DNA of 64,000 nucleotides, taken from Actinopolyspora mortivallis DSM 44261 (GTDB lineage: Bacteria; Actinomycetota; Actinomycetes; Mycobacteriales; Pseudonocardiaceae). Positions 17,046 to 25,172 of this stretch are shown here, piece by piece (position 1 is the first letter of the stretch; the number at the start of each line of letters is the position of its first letter). The notes below the pieces were generated by a model. It worked only from the letters and a program-made list of their open reading frames with translations. It was not told the DNA's origin and did no database searches. Location of the stretch: positions 2,041,584 through 2,105,583 of the forward strand of contig NZ_KB913024.1 in the NCBI RefSeq assembly GCF_000384035.1, in the 5' to 3' direction. Made by a program: the position numbers and the translations under genes.

Positions 17046-18409
17046 CCTCGGACCCCCTCGACTCGGTGTTCTTCCTGTCCGACCCGTTGCCCCGAGGCCA
17101 CCGGTCCCCCGGGTGTCACCGCCCGTGCCCGACGGAATCGCGGTGGACGTCCCCGGGGCTGCCGACTCGGGAACGGAACACGCCGGGTCAACGCGCGCCA
17201 TCCCATACGCAGGCACATCAACCCGAACGGCACGAGGTCGTCGCGCGCGAACCAGGCCCTCTCCTCGGCCCGCCACAGTGGGGAGAGCCGTTCACGGAGC
17301 GGGGGGCCGTCGACACCGCGGTCGGCGAGCACGACCAGCGGGTCGTAGTTCTCCACGACGAAGCGCCGGTCGGTTCCCTCCAGCCTCGGGAGGGGCTGGC
17401 CGGTCAGGTCCAGATAGGTGACGGTGGCCAGGTCCAGGCCGGACTCGTCACTGAACAACCTGAACTGGGCTCCCAGCCGGGGATTGCAGTCCAACAGCTT
17501 GTAACGCCCGTCACGCGGGTCCCGGCGCCAGTCCATGTCCACCGGACCGCGGTAGCCCGTGTCGCGGAGCAACGCCACGGCCGAACGTGCGAGCTCCGGG
17601 TTGCTCGCCCACCGTCCGCAGCTCGTCAGTCCGGCTCCGGAAGGGTACGAGCGCTCCTTCACACCGGTGCAGCCCACGACCTCGTCGGTGTGGACACCCC
17701 GATAACCGTGGAAGAACCAGTCCCGCGCGGAACGCTCGTGCCCACTGTCGGGGAGGAACTCCTGCAACAGGAGCGGCTGCCCGGCTCGTTCGAACAGCTC
17801 CCGCAGGCGGTCGAGGTCGCTCACCACGCTCGTGCTGGGAGGACGGGGACGTCCGCGGGCCCGCCACGGCATGGTCAGCTTGACCACCAGGGGCCAACCG
17901 ACCTCGGCAGCGAAGGAGCGGGCCGCCGACCAGGTGGCCACCGTCTCCGTCACGGGGGTCGGGATCCCGTGCTGCGCGCACAACTCGGACAACGAGTCCT
18001 TGCCCGCCATCCTGCGGGGCAGGCCGCCGGGCGAACCGGGGAACAGCAGCTCCGGAGGGACCCGCTCGGAGTGCTCGGCCAGCAGGATGGCTCCGGCGTC
18101 GTCGGTGGGGATGACCACGGTGGGGCGTCCGAGGTGGCGCGCGATCCGACCCAGACCGTCGAGTACCTCCTCCGTGGAGGCCGTGGTGGCCCGCCAGCGC
18201 CAGTAGCCACGCAGGTAACGCGAACCGGCGGCGGGAACGAACCGGCTCTCGCACACCGCGTAGACGGGCACCCCGAGGCGCCCCAGACTCCGGATCACCC
18301 CCAGACCACCGTGGTGGAGCGGATTGTCGTCCAGTTTGAACACCAGGGCCGGAGAGCTCGTGTCCATACCGACGGGCGTGGTCGGGTTGTCTTCCTCACG
18401 GGCGAACAC
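17042..18409 (-). CDS. ATP-grasp carboxylate-amine ligase-like protein
   Basis: 455 residues. The ATP-grasp fold is shown by WPLVVKLTMPW (ATP-binding Lys), LLLQEFLP and the metal-binding end DMDWRRD followed by KLLDCNPRLG. The N-terminal preATP-grasp domain begins with LVFKLDDNPLHHGGLGVIRSL. The family joins a carboxylate to an amine through an acyl phosphate. A C-terminal extension of about 80 residues is basic and of low complexity. The GTG start is directly preceded by GAGGAGG, 10 bp after the dehydrogenase stop, and its 3' end overlaps the oxidoreductase start. In this cluster it may amidate a uronic acid made by the dehydrogenase, or attach an amino acid (inference). Confidence 0.82.
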   Translation of the reverse strand: MFAREEDNPTTPVGMDTSSPALVFKLDDNPLHHGGLGVIRSLGRLGVPVYAVCESRFVPAAGSRYLRGYWRWRATTASTEEVLDGLGRIARHLGRPTVVIPTDDAGAILLAEHSERVPPELLFPGSPGGLPRRMAGKDSLSELCAQHGIPTPVTETVATWSAARSFAAEVGWPLVVKLTMPWRARGRPRPPSTSVVSDLDRLRELFERAGQPLLLQEFLPDSGHERSARDWFFHGYRGVHTDEVVGCTGVKERSYPSGAGLTSCGRWASNPELARSAVALLRDTGYRGPVDMDWRRDPRDGRYKLLDCNPRLGAQFRLFSDESGLDLATVTYLDLTGQPLPRLEGTDRRFVVENYDPLVVLADRGVDGPPLRERLSPLWRAEERAWFARDDLVPFGLMCLRMGWRALTRRVPFPSRQPRGRPPRFRRARAVTPGGPVASGQRVGQEEHRVEGVRG

Positions 18410-18418
18410 GTCCCCTCC

Positions 18419-19783
18419 TCACAACAACCGACGGTGTGGGACCCGGTCGAACAGGTAGGTGGCGTCCAACACCAGCGGGTAATCGATTACCCAGTCGTAG
18501 TCGACTCCGGGGTGCAGCGTGTGCACCACCACCAGGTCCCACCGCTGTCCCTCCGGACACTCGGTGTCGACCAGCTCGGTGCCGTCCTCCAGCTCGACCC
18601 GGGGAACCAGGGGGTCGTGGTAGGCGACCTCGGCTCCCGAGGCCCGCAGCCCGCCCAGGATCGGCAGGGCGGGAGACTCCCGCAGATCCCCCACCCCGGC
18701 CTTGTAGCTGACCCCGATCACCAGCACCCGCGGGTTCGGCGTCGCCACACCGTGCTCCCGCAGCAGCTCCGTGGCACGCCGCACCACCTGGTGTGGTCGC
18801 TGCCGGATCGCCCGCATCACCTGCTCCAACAGCGGCGCCTGTGCCCGCCGCTCACGCAGCTGCCACAGCAGGTAGTACGGATCGCAGGGGATGCAGTGCC
18901 CACCCACCCCCGGGCCGGGGAACCCGCCGAGGAATCCGTAGGGCTTGGTCCCCGCGGCCAGGGTCACCTCGATGGGGTCCAGCTCCAACCCACGACAGAC
19001 CTCGGCGAACTCGTTGGCCACCGCCAGCGTGACGGCCCGGAACACGTTCTCGTACAGCTTGGTCAGCTCCGCCGCCTCCGGCGAGCTCACCAGGAACACG
19101 GAGCGGGTGACACAGCTGATCACGCTCGCTGCCCGCTTGGCGCAGCTCTCGGTGATCCCGCCCAGCACCCGAGGGGTGTCCTGCTGCCGGTGGTCCGGGT
19201 TGCCCGGGTCGATGCGTTCGGCGCTGAAGGCCACGTACACGTCGTCGCCGGGCGTGAAACCACGCCGTCGCAGCGGTTCGGCCAACAGCTCCCGGGTGGT
19301 TCCCACATAGCTCGTCGAGGTGAGGATGACGGTCTGCCCGGCACGCATGTGCTCGACGACCCCCAGGCACGCCTCGCGCAGGGCCCCCAGGTCCGGCGTG
19401 TTGTCCGCTCCGACCGGTGTGGGAACGCAGATGACCACGGCCTCGACCGAGCCGATGAGCGAACTGTCCGAGCTCACCCGGATGCCGCCGCTCTCCAGGC
19501 CCGCGCGCAGCCGCCGTCGGTCGGACTCGGCCAGGTCGACCTCTCCCCGCCGGATGTTCTCCAGACGATCGGGACTGACGTCGACACCGATCACCCGCAC
19601 GTGTTGCGTGTGGAACTCCACGGCGGTCGGCAGCCCCACGTAGCCGAGTCCGACCACCGCCACCGACTCCGGTGTCACCGCGGAGGACGAGGGACCGGAC
19701 TCCACGGCGGAATAGCTCACCAACCTGTCGGCGAACTCGTACTCCCGACCGTTGACCGCCAACGACAGCGGAAAACCCTCCAC
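18419..19783 (-). CDS. Nucleotide-sugar dehydrogenase (UDP-GlcNAc / UDP-glucose 6-dehydrogenase family)
   Basis: 454 residues. Oxidises C6 of a UDP-hexose to the uronic acid with two NAD+. The NAD site is VAVVGLGYVGLPTA (about 41-54); the active-site Cys297 lies in GVGGHCIPCDPYY; TSTSYVGTT and KLYENVFRAV are central helix motifs. GGHCIPxDPYY favours the WbpA/UDP-N-acetylhexosamine branch over UDP-glucose dehydrogenases. A 38-residue N-terminal extension precedes the Rossmann fold; the GTG at 19783 is supported by an upstream GGGGAGGGA. It is the second gene of the leftward cluster, supplying the acidic sugar. Confidence 0.9.
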   Translation of the reverse strand: MEGFPLSLAVNGREYEFADRLVSYSAVESGPSSSAVTPESVAVVGLGYVGLPTAVEFHTQHVRVIGVDVSPDRLENIRRGEVDLAESDRRRLRAGLESGGIRVSSDSSLIGSVEAVVICVPTPVGADNTPDLGALREACLGVVEHMRAGQTVILTSTSYVGTTRELLAEPLRRRGFTPGDDVYVAFSAERIDPGNPDHRQQDTPRVLGGITESCAKRAASVISCVTRSVFLVSSPEAAELTKLYENVFRAVTLAVANEFAEVCRGLELDPIEVTLAAGTKPYGFLGGFPGPGVGGHCIPCDPYYLLWQLRERRAQAPLLEQVMRAIRQRPHQVVRRATELLREHGVATPNPRVLVIGVSYKAGVGDLRESPALPILGGLRASGAEVAYHDPLVPRVELEDGTELVDTECPEGQRWDLVVVHTLHPGVDYDWVIDYPLVLDATYLFDRVPHRRLL

Positions 19784-19855
19784 GATCCCTCCCCGGAGCA
19801 GACGGTGTTCCCGGACATCCGGCTCGACGGTGACACCCTTGTCGGTGGGAACGCC

Positions 19856-20629
19856 TCATACACCGTGGGGAGAATGTCTACCCACTCGGAAGGACCCGGA
19901 CTCCCGCAGCGCGGCCCGCCACCGCTTCATCTCCAGCCGGGGCCCGTTGTCACGGTCGCCCACGTAGATCCGGGGCAGGGTGAACAGCCCTCCCCGGTGT
20001 GGAGGGCGGACCGCGCAGGCGTAGGAGTAACCGGCGGCCCGCACCTCCTGCTCGGTCACCGTGTCGAGGTCACCGTAGGGGTAGCAGAAACCGCTCACTT
20101 CGTCCTGCACCAGTTCCTCGAGCTCGGCACGGCTGCGGTGGATCTCCTCGACCGCCTCGTGGTGGGGCAGGGTGGACAGCCGCCGGTGCAGCAACCCGTG
20201 CGAGCCCACCTCCATGCCCCGGGCCGCCACACACCGGACCTGCTCCGCCGTCATCAGCGGCTTGGTCGGCCCGTCCCCGTCCCACCCGTTGTACCCACCG
20301 AGCCGTCCGGGCAGTACGAACACGGTGGCGGTGAAACCGTGTCTGCGCAACAGCTCGACCACGGTGGTTTCGAAGTCGACGTAACCGTCGTCGAAGGTCA
20401 GACCGACCAGGCCGCGCGCGTCACCCGCGCGATGGGCCCGCAGCAGATGCCCGACTCCGACCCCGGTCCACCCCCGGAGCCGGAGCCAGCACAGCTGACG
20501 TGCGAAACGTGCGGGGCGCACGGTCACGTTGTAGGGATCGCTGTCGTACTCGGCCACCGAGTGGTACATCAGCACCGGAGGCAGGGACCGGCTGATGTGC
20601 TGTTCCTCGACGGTTTCCGGATCGGTCAT
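19856..20629 (-). CDS. Polysaccharide deacetylase (carbohydrate esterase family 4)
   Basis: 257 residues. The NodB homology domain has motif 1 TFDDGY (catalytic Asp and metal Asp), motif 2 GSHGLLH (metal histidines) and motif 3 FCYPYGD. The start VLMYHSVAEYDSDPYNV is typical of PgaB-type or WbpA-cluster deacetylases. No signal peptide is evident, so it may act on a cytosolic or lipid-linked glycan. ATG 20629 has a six-G ribosome site at good spacing; GTG 20635 is the alternative. It is the first gene of the leftward polysaccharide cluster, 83 bp downstream of korB on the same strand, so partial readthrough from korAB is possible. Confidence 0.86.
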   Translation of the reverse strand: MTDPETVEEQHISRSLPPVLMYHSVAEYDSDPYNVTVRPARFARQLCWLRLRGWTGVGVGHLLRAHRAGDARGLVGLTFDDGYVDFETTVVELLRRHGFTATVFVLPGRLGGYNGWDGDGPTKPLMTAEQVRCVAARGMEVGSHGLLHRRLSTLPHHEAVEEIHRSRAELEELVQDEVSGFCYPYGDLDTVTEQEVRAAGYSYACAVRPPHRGGLFTLPRIYVGDRDNGPRLEMKRWRAALRESGSFRVGRHSPHGV

Positions 20630-20712
20630 GCTCACCCCCCGGGACGTCTGCCCGGGGAGCGTAGAGCGGACACGCTCGCGACGGATCCGACACCGTCGGT
20701 AGTTCCGCTACC

Positions 20713-21774
20713 TCAGATTGTCCAGGTGTTGTTGCCGGTGAGCAGTTTCTGCAGGTCGGCCGGTTTCTGCTCCGCCGCCTCGGTCAACTGGGCCCGTACC
20801 TGGTCGTCGTAGGTCGGCCGGGAGACGGCCCGGAATATTCCGGTGACCGTGGGGTCGAGGTGCTGCCCCCCGAGCCGGGAGAGCGCGAAGGCGTGACTGG
20901 TGTCCTCGCGGTGGGCGTCGTGGACCACGACCTCGCTCTCGTCGACCTCGGCCAGCTTCGCGACCCGGAGCTCACCGTTGTCGTCGCGGACGACACCGTA
21001 GCGCTCGTCCTCCGGGCCGAAGGTGACGGGCTGGCCGTGGTTCACCTGGATGAGCCTGCGTTGCTTCTCCTCCGCGTCCTTGAGGACGTCGAAGGCCCCG
21101 TCGTTGAAGATCGGGCAGTTTTGGTAGATCTCGACCAGCGAGGAACCCCGGTGCGCCGCGGCGGCCCGCAGGGTCTCGGTCAGGTGCGCACGGTCGGAGT
21201 CCAGGGTGCGGGCCACGAAACTGGCCTCGGCTCCGAGGGCGAGCGAGACCGGGTTGAACGGGGTGTCCAGCGAACCGACCGGGGTGGACTTGGTGACCAT
21301 GCCCTGGTCGGAGGTCGGCGAGTACTGCCCCTTGGTCAACCCGTAGATGCGGTTGTTGAACAACAGCACGGTGATGTTGACGTTGCGGCGCAACGCGTGG
21401 ATGAGGTGGTTACCGCCGATGGACAGCCCGTCGCCGTCCCCGGTGACCACCCACACGTTGAGGTCCGGACGCGTGGTGGCCAGCCCGGTGGCGATGGTGG
21501 GGGCGCGGCCGTGGATGGAGTGCATCCCGTAGGTGTTCATGTAGTAGGGGAACCTGGCCGAGCAACCGATTCCGGAGACGAACACCGTGTTCTCGCGGGG
21601 AATGCCCAGTTCGGGCAGGAAACCGCGCACCGCGGCCAACACCGCGTAGTCCCCGCAGCCGGGGCACCAGCGAACCTCCTGGTCGCTGGTGAAGTCCTTG
21701 GTCGACAGTTCCTGCCCGCCCGCCGGAACACCGGCCAGACCGTCCACCGCGGGAAACCCTAGATCCGTCGTCAC
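20713..21774 (-). CDS. korB: 2-oxoacid:ferredoxin oxidoreductase, beta subunit
   Basis: 353 residues. The TPP-binding subunit of 2-oxoglutarate (or related 2-oxoacid) ferredoxin oxidoreductase, which decarboxylates 2-oxoglutarate to succinyl-CoA and reduces ferredoxin. It shows the cysteine motif WCPGCGDY, the TPP/Mg motif GDGDGLSIGGNHL with the NNRIYGLTKGQ loop, and GIGCSARFPYY. The GTG start overlaps the korA stop by four bases (GTGA), so the subunits are co-translated. Actinobacteria use KorAB as an oxygen-tolerant alternative to the 2-oxoglutarate dehydrogenase complex; the exact 2-oxoacid is inferred from that family pattern. Confidence 0.92.
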   Translation of the reverse strand: MTTDLGFPAVDGLAGVPAGGQELSTKDFTSDQEVRWCPGCGDYAVLAAVRGFLPELGIPRENTVFVSGIGCSARFPYYMNTYGMHSIHGRAPTIATGLATTRPDLNVWVVTGDGDGLSIGGNHLIHALRRNVNITVLLFNNRIYGLTKGQYSPTSDQGMVTKSTPVGSLDTPFNPVSLALGAEASFVARTLDSDRAHLTETLRAAAAHRGSSLVEIYQNCPIFNDGAFDVLKDAEEKQRRLIQVNHGQPVTFGPEDERYGVVRDDNGELRVAKLAEVDESEVVVHDAHREDTSHAFALSRLGGQHLDPTVTGIFRAVSRPTYDDQVRAQLTEAAEQKPADLQKLLTGNNTWTI

Positions 21775-23660
21775 AGCTCGCTCCCCTGCACCACGTCGGA
21801 CAGCACCTTCTCCAACTCCTCGGCCTGGAACGGCAGCCCGGCCACCTTCGTGTAGGACCGGGCGTCCACCAGGTAACGCGACCGCAGCAGCATGGCCAGC
21901 TGTCCGGTGTTCATTTCCGGCACGATCACCCGGTCGTAACCGCGCAGTACCTCGCCCAGGTTGGACGGCATCGGGTTCAGATACCTCAGGTGTGCCTGGG
22001 CGATCTCCATGCCCCGCTGGCGCACCCTGCGACAGGCCGCACCGATGGGCCCGTACGAGGACCCCCAACCCAGCACCAGCACACGCGCCCGCCCGCTCGG
22101 GTCGTCCACCTCCACGTCGGGCACCTCGACGCCGTCGATCTTGCGCTGGCGCAGCCGCACCATGGCGTCGTGGTTGTCCGGGTCGTAGGAGATGCTGCCC
22201 TTGCCGTCGACCTTCTCCAGCCCGCCGACCCGGTGCTCCAGACCGGGAGTGCCGGGGATCGCCCACTGCCGGGCCAGTGTCTCCGGATCCCGCACGTATG
22301 GCCAGAACTCCCCCGAACCGTCGGAGGCGTTCGGCTCGGTGGCGAACGTGACCCGCAGGTCGGGAAGCTGCTCCACGTCCGGGATCAACCACGGTTCGGA
22401 GCCGTTGGCGGTCGCTCCGTCGGACAGCAGCAGCACCGGGGTGCGATAGGTCAGCGCGATCCGCGCCGCCTCCAACGCGATGTCGAAGCAGTCGGCCGGA
22501 GAACGTGGTGCCACCACCGCCACCGGGGACTCGCCGTTACGGCCGTACAGGGCCTGCAACAGGTCGGCCTGTTCGGTCTTGGTCGGAAGTCCGGTGGACG
22601 GGCCACCGCGTTGGATGTCGCACACCAGCAGCGGAAGCTCCAGCGCCACGGCCAGCCCGATCGTCTCCGACTTCAGCGCCAGCCCCGGGCCGGAGGTCGT
22701 GGTCACTCCCAGGGAACCACCGAAGGAGGCCCCCAGGGCCGCTCCCACTCCCGCGATCTCGTCCTCGGCCTGGAAGGTGGTCACCCCGAAGTTCTTGTGC
22801 CTGGCCATCTCGTGCAGCACGTCCGAGGCCGGGGTGATCGGGTAGCTGCCCAGGAACACCGGGAGTTCGCTGCGCCAACCCGCACTCACCAGGCCGTAGG
22901 CCAGCGCCTGGTTACCCGTGACCTGGCGGTAGGTCCCCCGGGGCAGACTGGCCGGGGCCACCTCGTAGGAGACCGCGAACGACTCGGTGGTCTCCCCGTA
23001 GTTCCACCCGGCCCGGAAGGCCAGCACGTTGGCCTCGGCCACCTGGGGCTTGCTCGCGAACTTCTCCCGCAGGAACCGCTCGGTGTCCTCGGTGGGTCGG
23101 GAGTACATCCACGACAGCAGCCCGAGCGCGAACATGTTCTTGCAGCGCTCGGCCTCCTTGCGGGTCAGCCCCGTCTCGGCCACCGCGCCCTTGGTCAGCT
23201 CACTCATCGCCACCGGGTGCACCGTGAAGCGCTCCAGCTCCCCGGATTCCAGTGGCGAGGTCTCGTAGCCCACCTTCTTCAGGTTGCGCTTGGTGAACTC
23301 GTCGGTGTTGACCACCACCGTGGCCCCGTCGGAGAGGTCGCCGAGGTTGGCCTTCAACGCCGCCGGGTTCATCGCCACCAGCACGTCGGGACGGTCGCCG
23401 GGAGTGAGGATGTCGTAGTCGGCGAAGTGCAGCTGGAAGCTGGACACGCCGGGCAACGTTCCCGCGGGGGCCCGGATCTCGGCGGGGTAGTTCGGCAGCG
23501 TCGCCAGGTCGTTGCCGAACGCCGCGGCCTCCGAGGTGAAACGGTCACCGGTCAACTGCATACCGTCACCGGAATCCCCGGCGAACCGGATCACGACGCG
23601 ATTGGCCTTACGGCGCGTCTCCGTCCGTTCCTCGGGTCGATGTCCGTTCGTCGCCACCAC
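21771..23660 (-). CDS. korA: 2-oxoacid:ferredoxin oxidoreductase, fused gamma-alpha subunit
   Basis: 629 residues, the normal length of the actinobacterial fused subunit. The gamma domain (about 20-210) opens with RFAGDSGDGMQLTGDRF; the alpha/pyrimidine-binding domain (about 235-450) contains GSYPITPASDVLHEM and FQAEDEIAGVGAALGASF, and the C-terminal transketolase-C domain follows. The GTG at 23660 has AAGGGGA upstream. It forms the enzyme with KorB, directly downstream. The 740 bp upstream is gene-free and must hold its promoter. Confidence 0.92.
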   Translation of the reverse strand: MVATNGHRPEERTETRRKANRVVIRFAGDSGDGMQLTGDRFTSEAAAFGNDLATLPNYPAEIRAPAGTLPGVSSFQLHFADYDILTPGDRPDVLVAMNPAALKANLGDLSDGATVVVNTDEFTKRNLKKVGYETSPLESGELERFTVHPVAMSELTKGAVAETGLTRKEAERCKNMFALGLLSWMYSRPTEDTERFLREKFASKPQVAEANVLAFRAGWNYGETTESFAVSYEVAPASLPRGTYRQVTGNQALAYGLVSAGWRSELPVFLGSYPITPASDVLHEMARHKNFGVTTFQAEDEIAGVGAALGASFGGSLGVTTTSGPGLALKSETIGLAVALELPLLVCDIQRGGPSTGLPTKTEQADLLQALYGRNGESPVAVVAPRSPADCFDIALEAARIALTYRTPVLLLSDGATANGSEPWLIPDVEQLPDLRVTFATEPNASDGSGEFWPYVRDPETLARQWAIPGTPGLEHRVGGLEKVDGKGSISYDPDNHDAMVRLRQRKIDGVEVPDVEVDDPSGRARVLVLGWGSSYGPIGAACRRVRQRGMEIAQAHLRYLNPMPSNLGEVLRGYDRVIVPEMNTGQLAMLLRSRYLVDARSYTKVAGLPFQAEELEKVLSDVVQGSEL

Positions 23661-24399
23661 TTGACCAGTTCCCCTTCACCGTGCGGGACGGCGCGCCCCT
23701 GACGTGGCCCGCTCGTCCGCTGCCGCTGTTCGTACCGTGGACCGCGTCCGGCGATCAAGCCGCAACCGCACGCGACATACTCACGGTACGCCGATTCGGG
23801 TGGTCGACGCATTCCTCCCCTCCGTCGTGATTCGGGGAAACCACACTTCCACTCTTCTCCCACGACGGAACACGGAAAGCGAAGAACAACACCACACCAC
23901 GGCGACGACAGCATCGAGGAATCGACACGAAAAAAGGATTAGTCACAGGTTGCCCTTTTACGTGAACGGATTCCGCCCCACACGGTTCCGCACCGCCCGT
24001 GGCACGTTCCCCGGGAGGAACCGTCCGGCACGCCCCGGCGGCAGTCCTCGCCCGACAGGCGCCTGCGCCGGAGGATCTCCACCTCACCTCCCTCCCCCGG
24101 CGCCTCCGAAACGAACCCCCCGTGAGCAGAGACGCCCCCGCGGCCACACCCCTCCTTTGCCGGAAGAACCGACCGGACTCGTTCCTCCTGGTTTCCCCGA
24201 AAACACGAGGAACGACACGCGCCGCGGAGAATCCTCTCCCGAACGGTGGAAAGGAAATTCTCCCGTGTCGGAAAAACCCCGGATGTGACATCGGCCATAT
24301 CTTCCTGGGTCCCTTCCCCACGCCCCCGGAGAGGCGGAATCACACCCGCAGGAACCCCGCGCTTCCCAGCATGCGGGAAAAACGGGGTGCTCTTCGGAG
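23661..24399. other. Gene-free stretch between korA and a TetR gene
   Basis: About 740 bp. Open frames exist on both strands but are low-complexity, without ribosome sites or recognisable domains. The middle part (about 23880-23960) is noticeably A-rich for this genome and probably contains the korA promoter. I see no RNA gene, repeat or clear terminator. Confidence 0.55.
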
Positions 24400-25041
24400 T
24401 CACTCCCGTTCGGAGAGCACCACTCCGTCGCAGAAGATCCGGGTGTAGTGCTCGGCGATGGCCCGCGCGCTCATCCGCCCGGTGGGGTTGTACCACCGCA
24501 CGGCGGAGGAGACCGAGTCCCTGATGAGGCGATGCGCCAACCCGGGGTTGAGCTCCGGACGGAAGACCCCACGACGCTGGCCGTCACGCAGCACCCGCAC
24601 CCAGATGCGCTCGAACTCCCTGTTGGCCCTGCCCAGGTACTCGAACGTGGCGAAGCCCGCCAGGTAGTCCCCCTCGTGATGCAGGATCGCCATGGCCCGG
24701 CGGTGCCTGGGCAACGCGGCGAAGGAGACCCGGATCAGTCCGGTCAGTTCCTGGCGCGGGTCACCCCCCTCCTCGGTCACCCGCCGGAACGCGGCCAACT
24801 GGGCACCGAGATAGGAACGCAGGATCTCGTCGACCATCTCCTCCTTGGAGGCGAAGTGATGGTAGAGGCTGCCGGAGAGGATGCCCGCCTGCTCGGCTAT
24901 CTCCCGGACCGTCGTGGCCGTGAAACCCTGTTCGGCGAACAACCGGGCGGCGATGGACAGCAGCTGTGCTCTGCGCCCGGAACCGCTCCTCGGTTCCTCC
25001 GGAAGTGGTTCGACCCGTTCACGCCCGTTCATCCGTCCCAT
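24400..25041 (-). CDS. TetR-family transcriptional regulator
   Basis: About 213 residues. The TetR N-terminal helix-turn-helix spans LLSIAARLFAEQGF, TVREIAEQAGI and LSGSLYHHFASKEEM, followed by an all-helical ligand domain. GILSGSLYHHF is common in regulators of lipid or steroid catabolism in actinobacteria (family impression only). ATG 25041 is used; ATG 25032 is equally possible, since the ribosome site GGGAGGAG is distant. It is divergent from the GT39 gene with about 130 bp between, so that gene is a plausible target. Confidence 0.85.
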   Translation of the reverse strand: MGRMNGRERVEPLPEEPRSGSGRRAQLLSIAARLFAEQGFTATTVREIAEQAGILSGSLYHHFASKEEMVDEILRSYLGAQLAAFRRVTEEGGDPRQELTGLIRVSFAALPRHRRAMAILHHEGDYLAGFATFEYLGRANREFERIWVRVLRDGQRRGVFRPELNPGLAHRLIRDSVSSAVRWYNPTGRMSARAIAEHYTRIFCDGVVLSERE

Positions 25042-25172
25042 TGTCGGCCACCACACTCCTCCCGGCAGGCTTGCGAACACGAGCCGAGCCTCCGCACCGG
25101 GATCACCACGGGTCCTTTCCCCCACCCGGACTCTGGCACGATCAGATCCGCCACTCGACCGAGGGAGGAACC

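Noticed and set aside
17066-20812. 1248-codon open frame on the plus strand
   Set aside because: It lies opposite the ATP-grasp, dehydrogenase and deacetylase genes, which have clear motifs. High-GC DNA gives long antisense frames; the protein is His/Pro/Gly-rich without domains.
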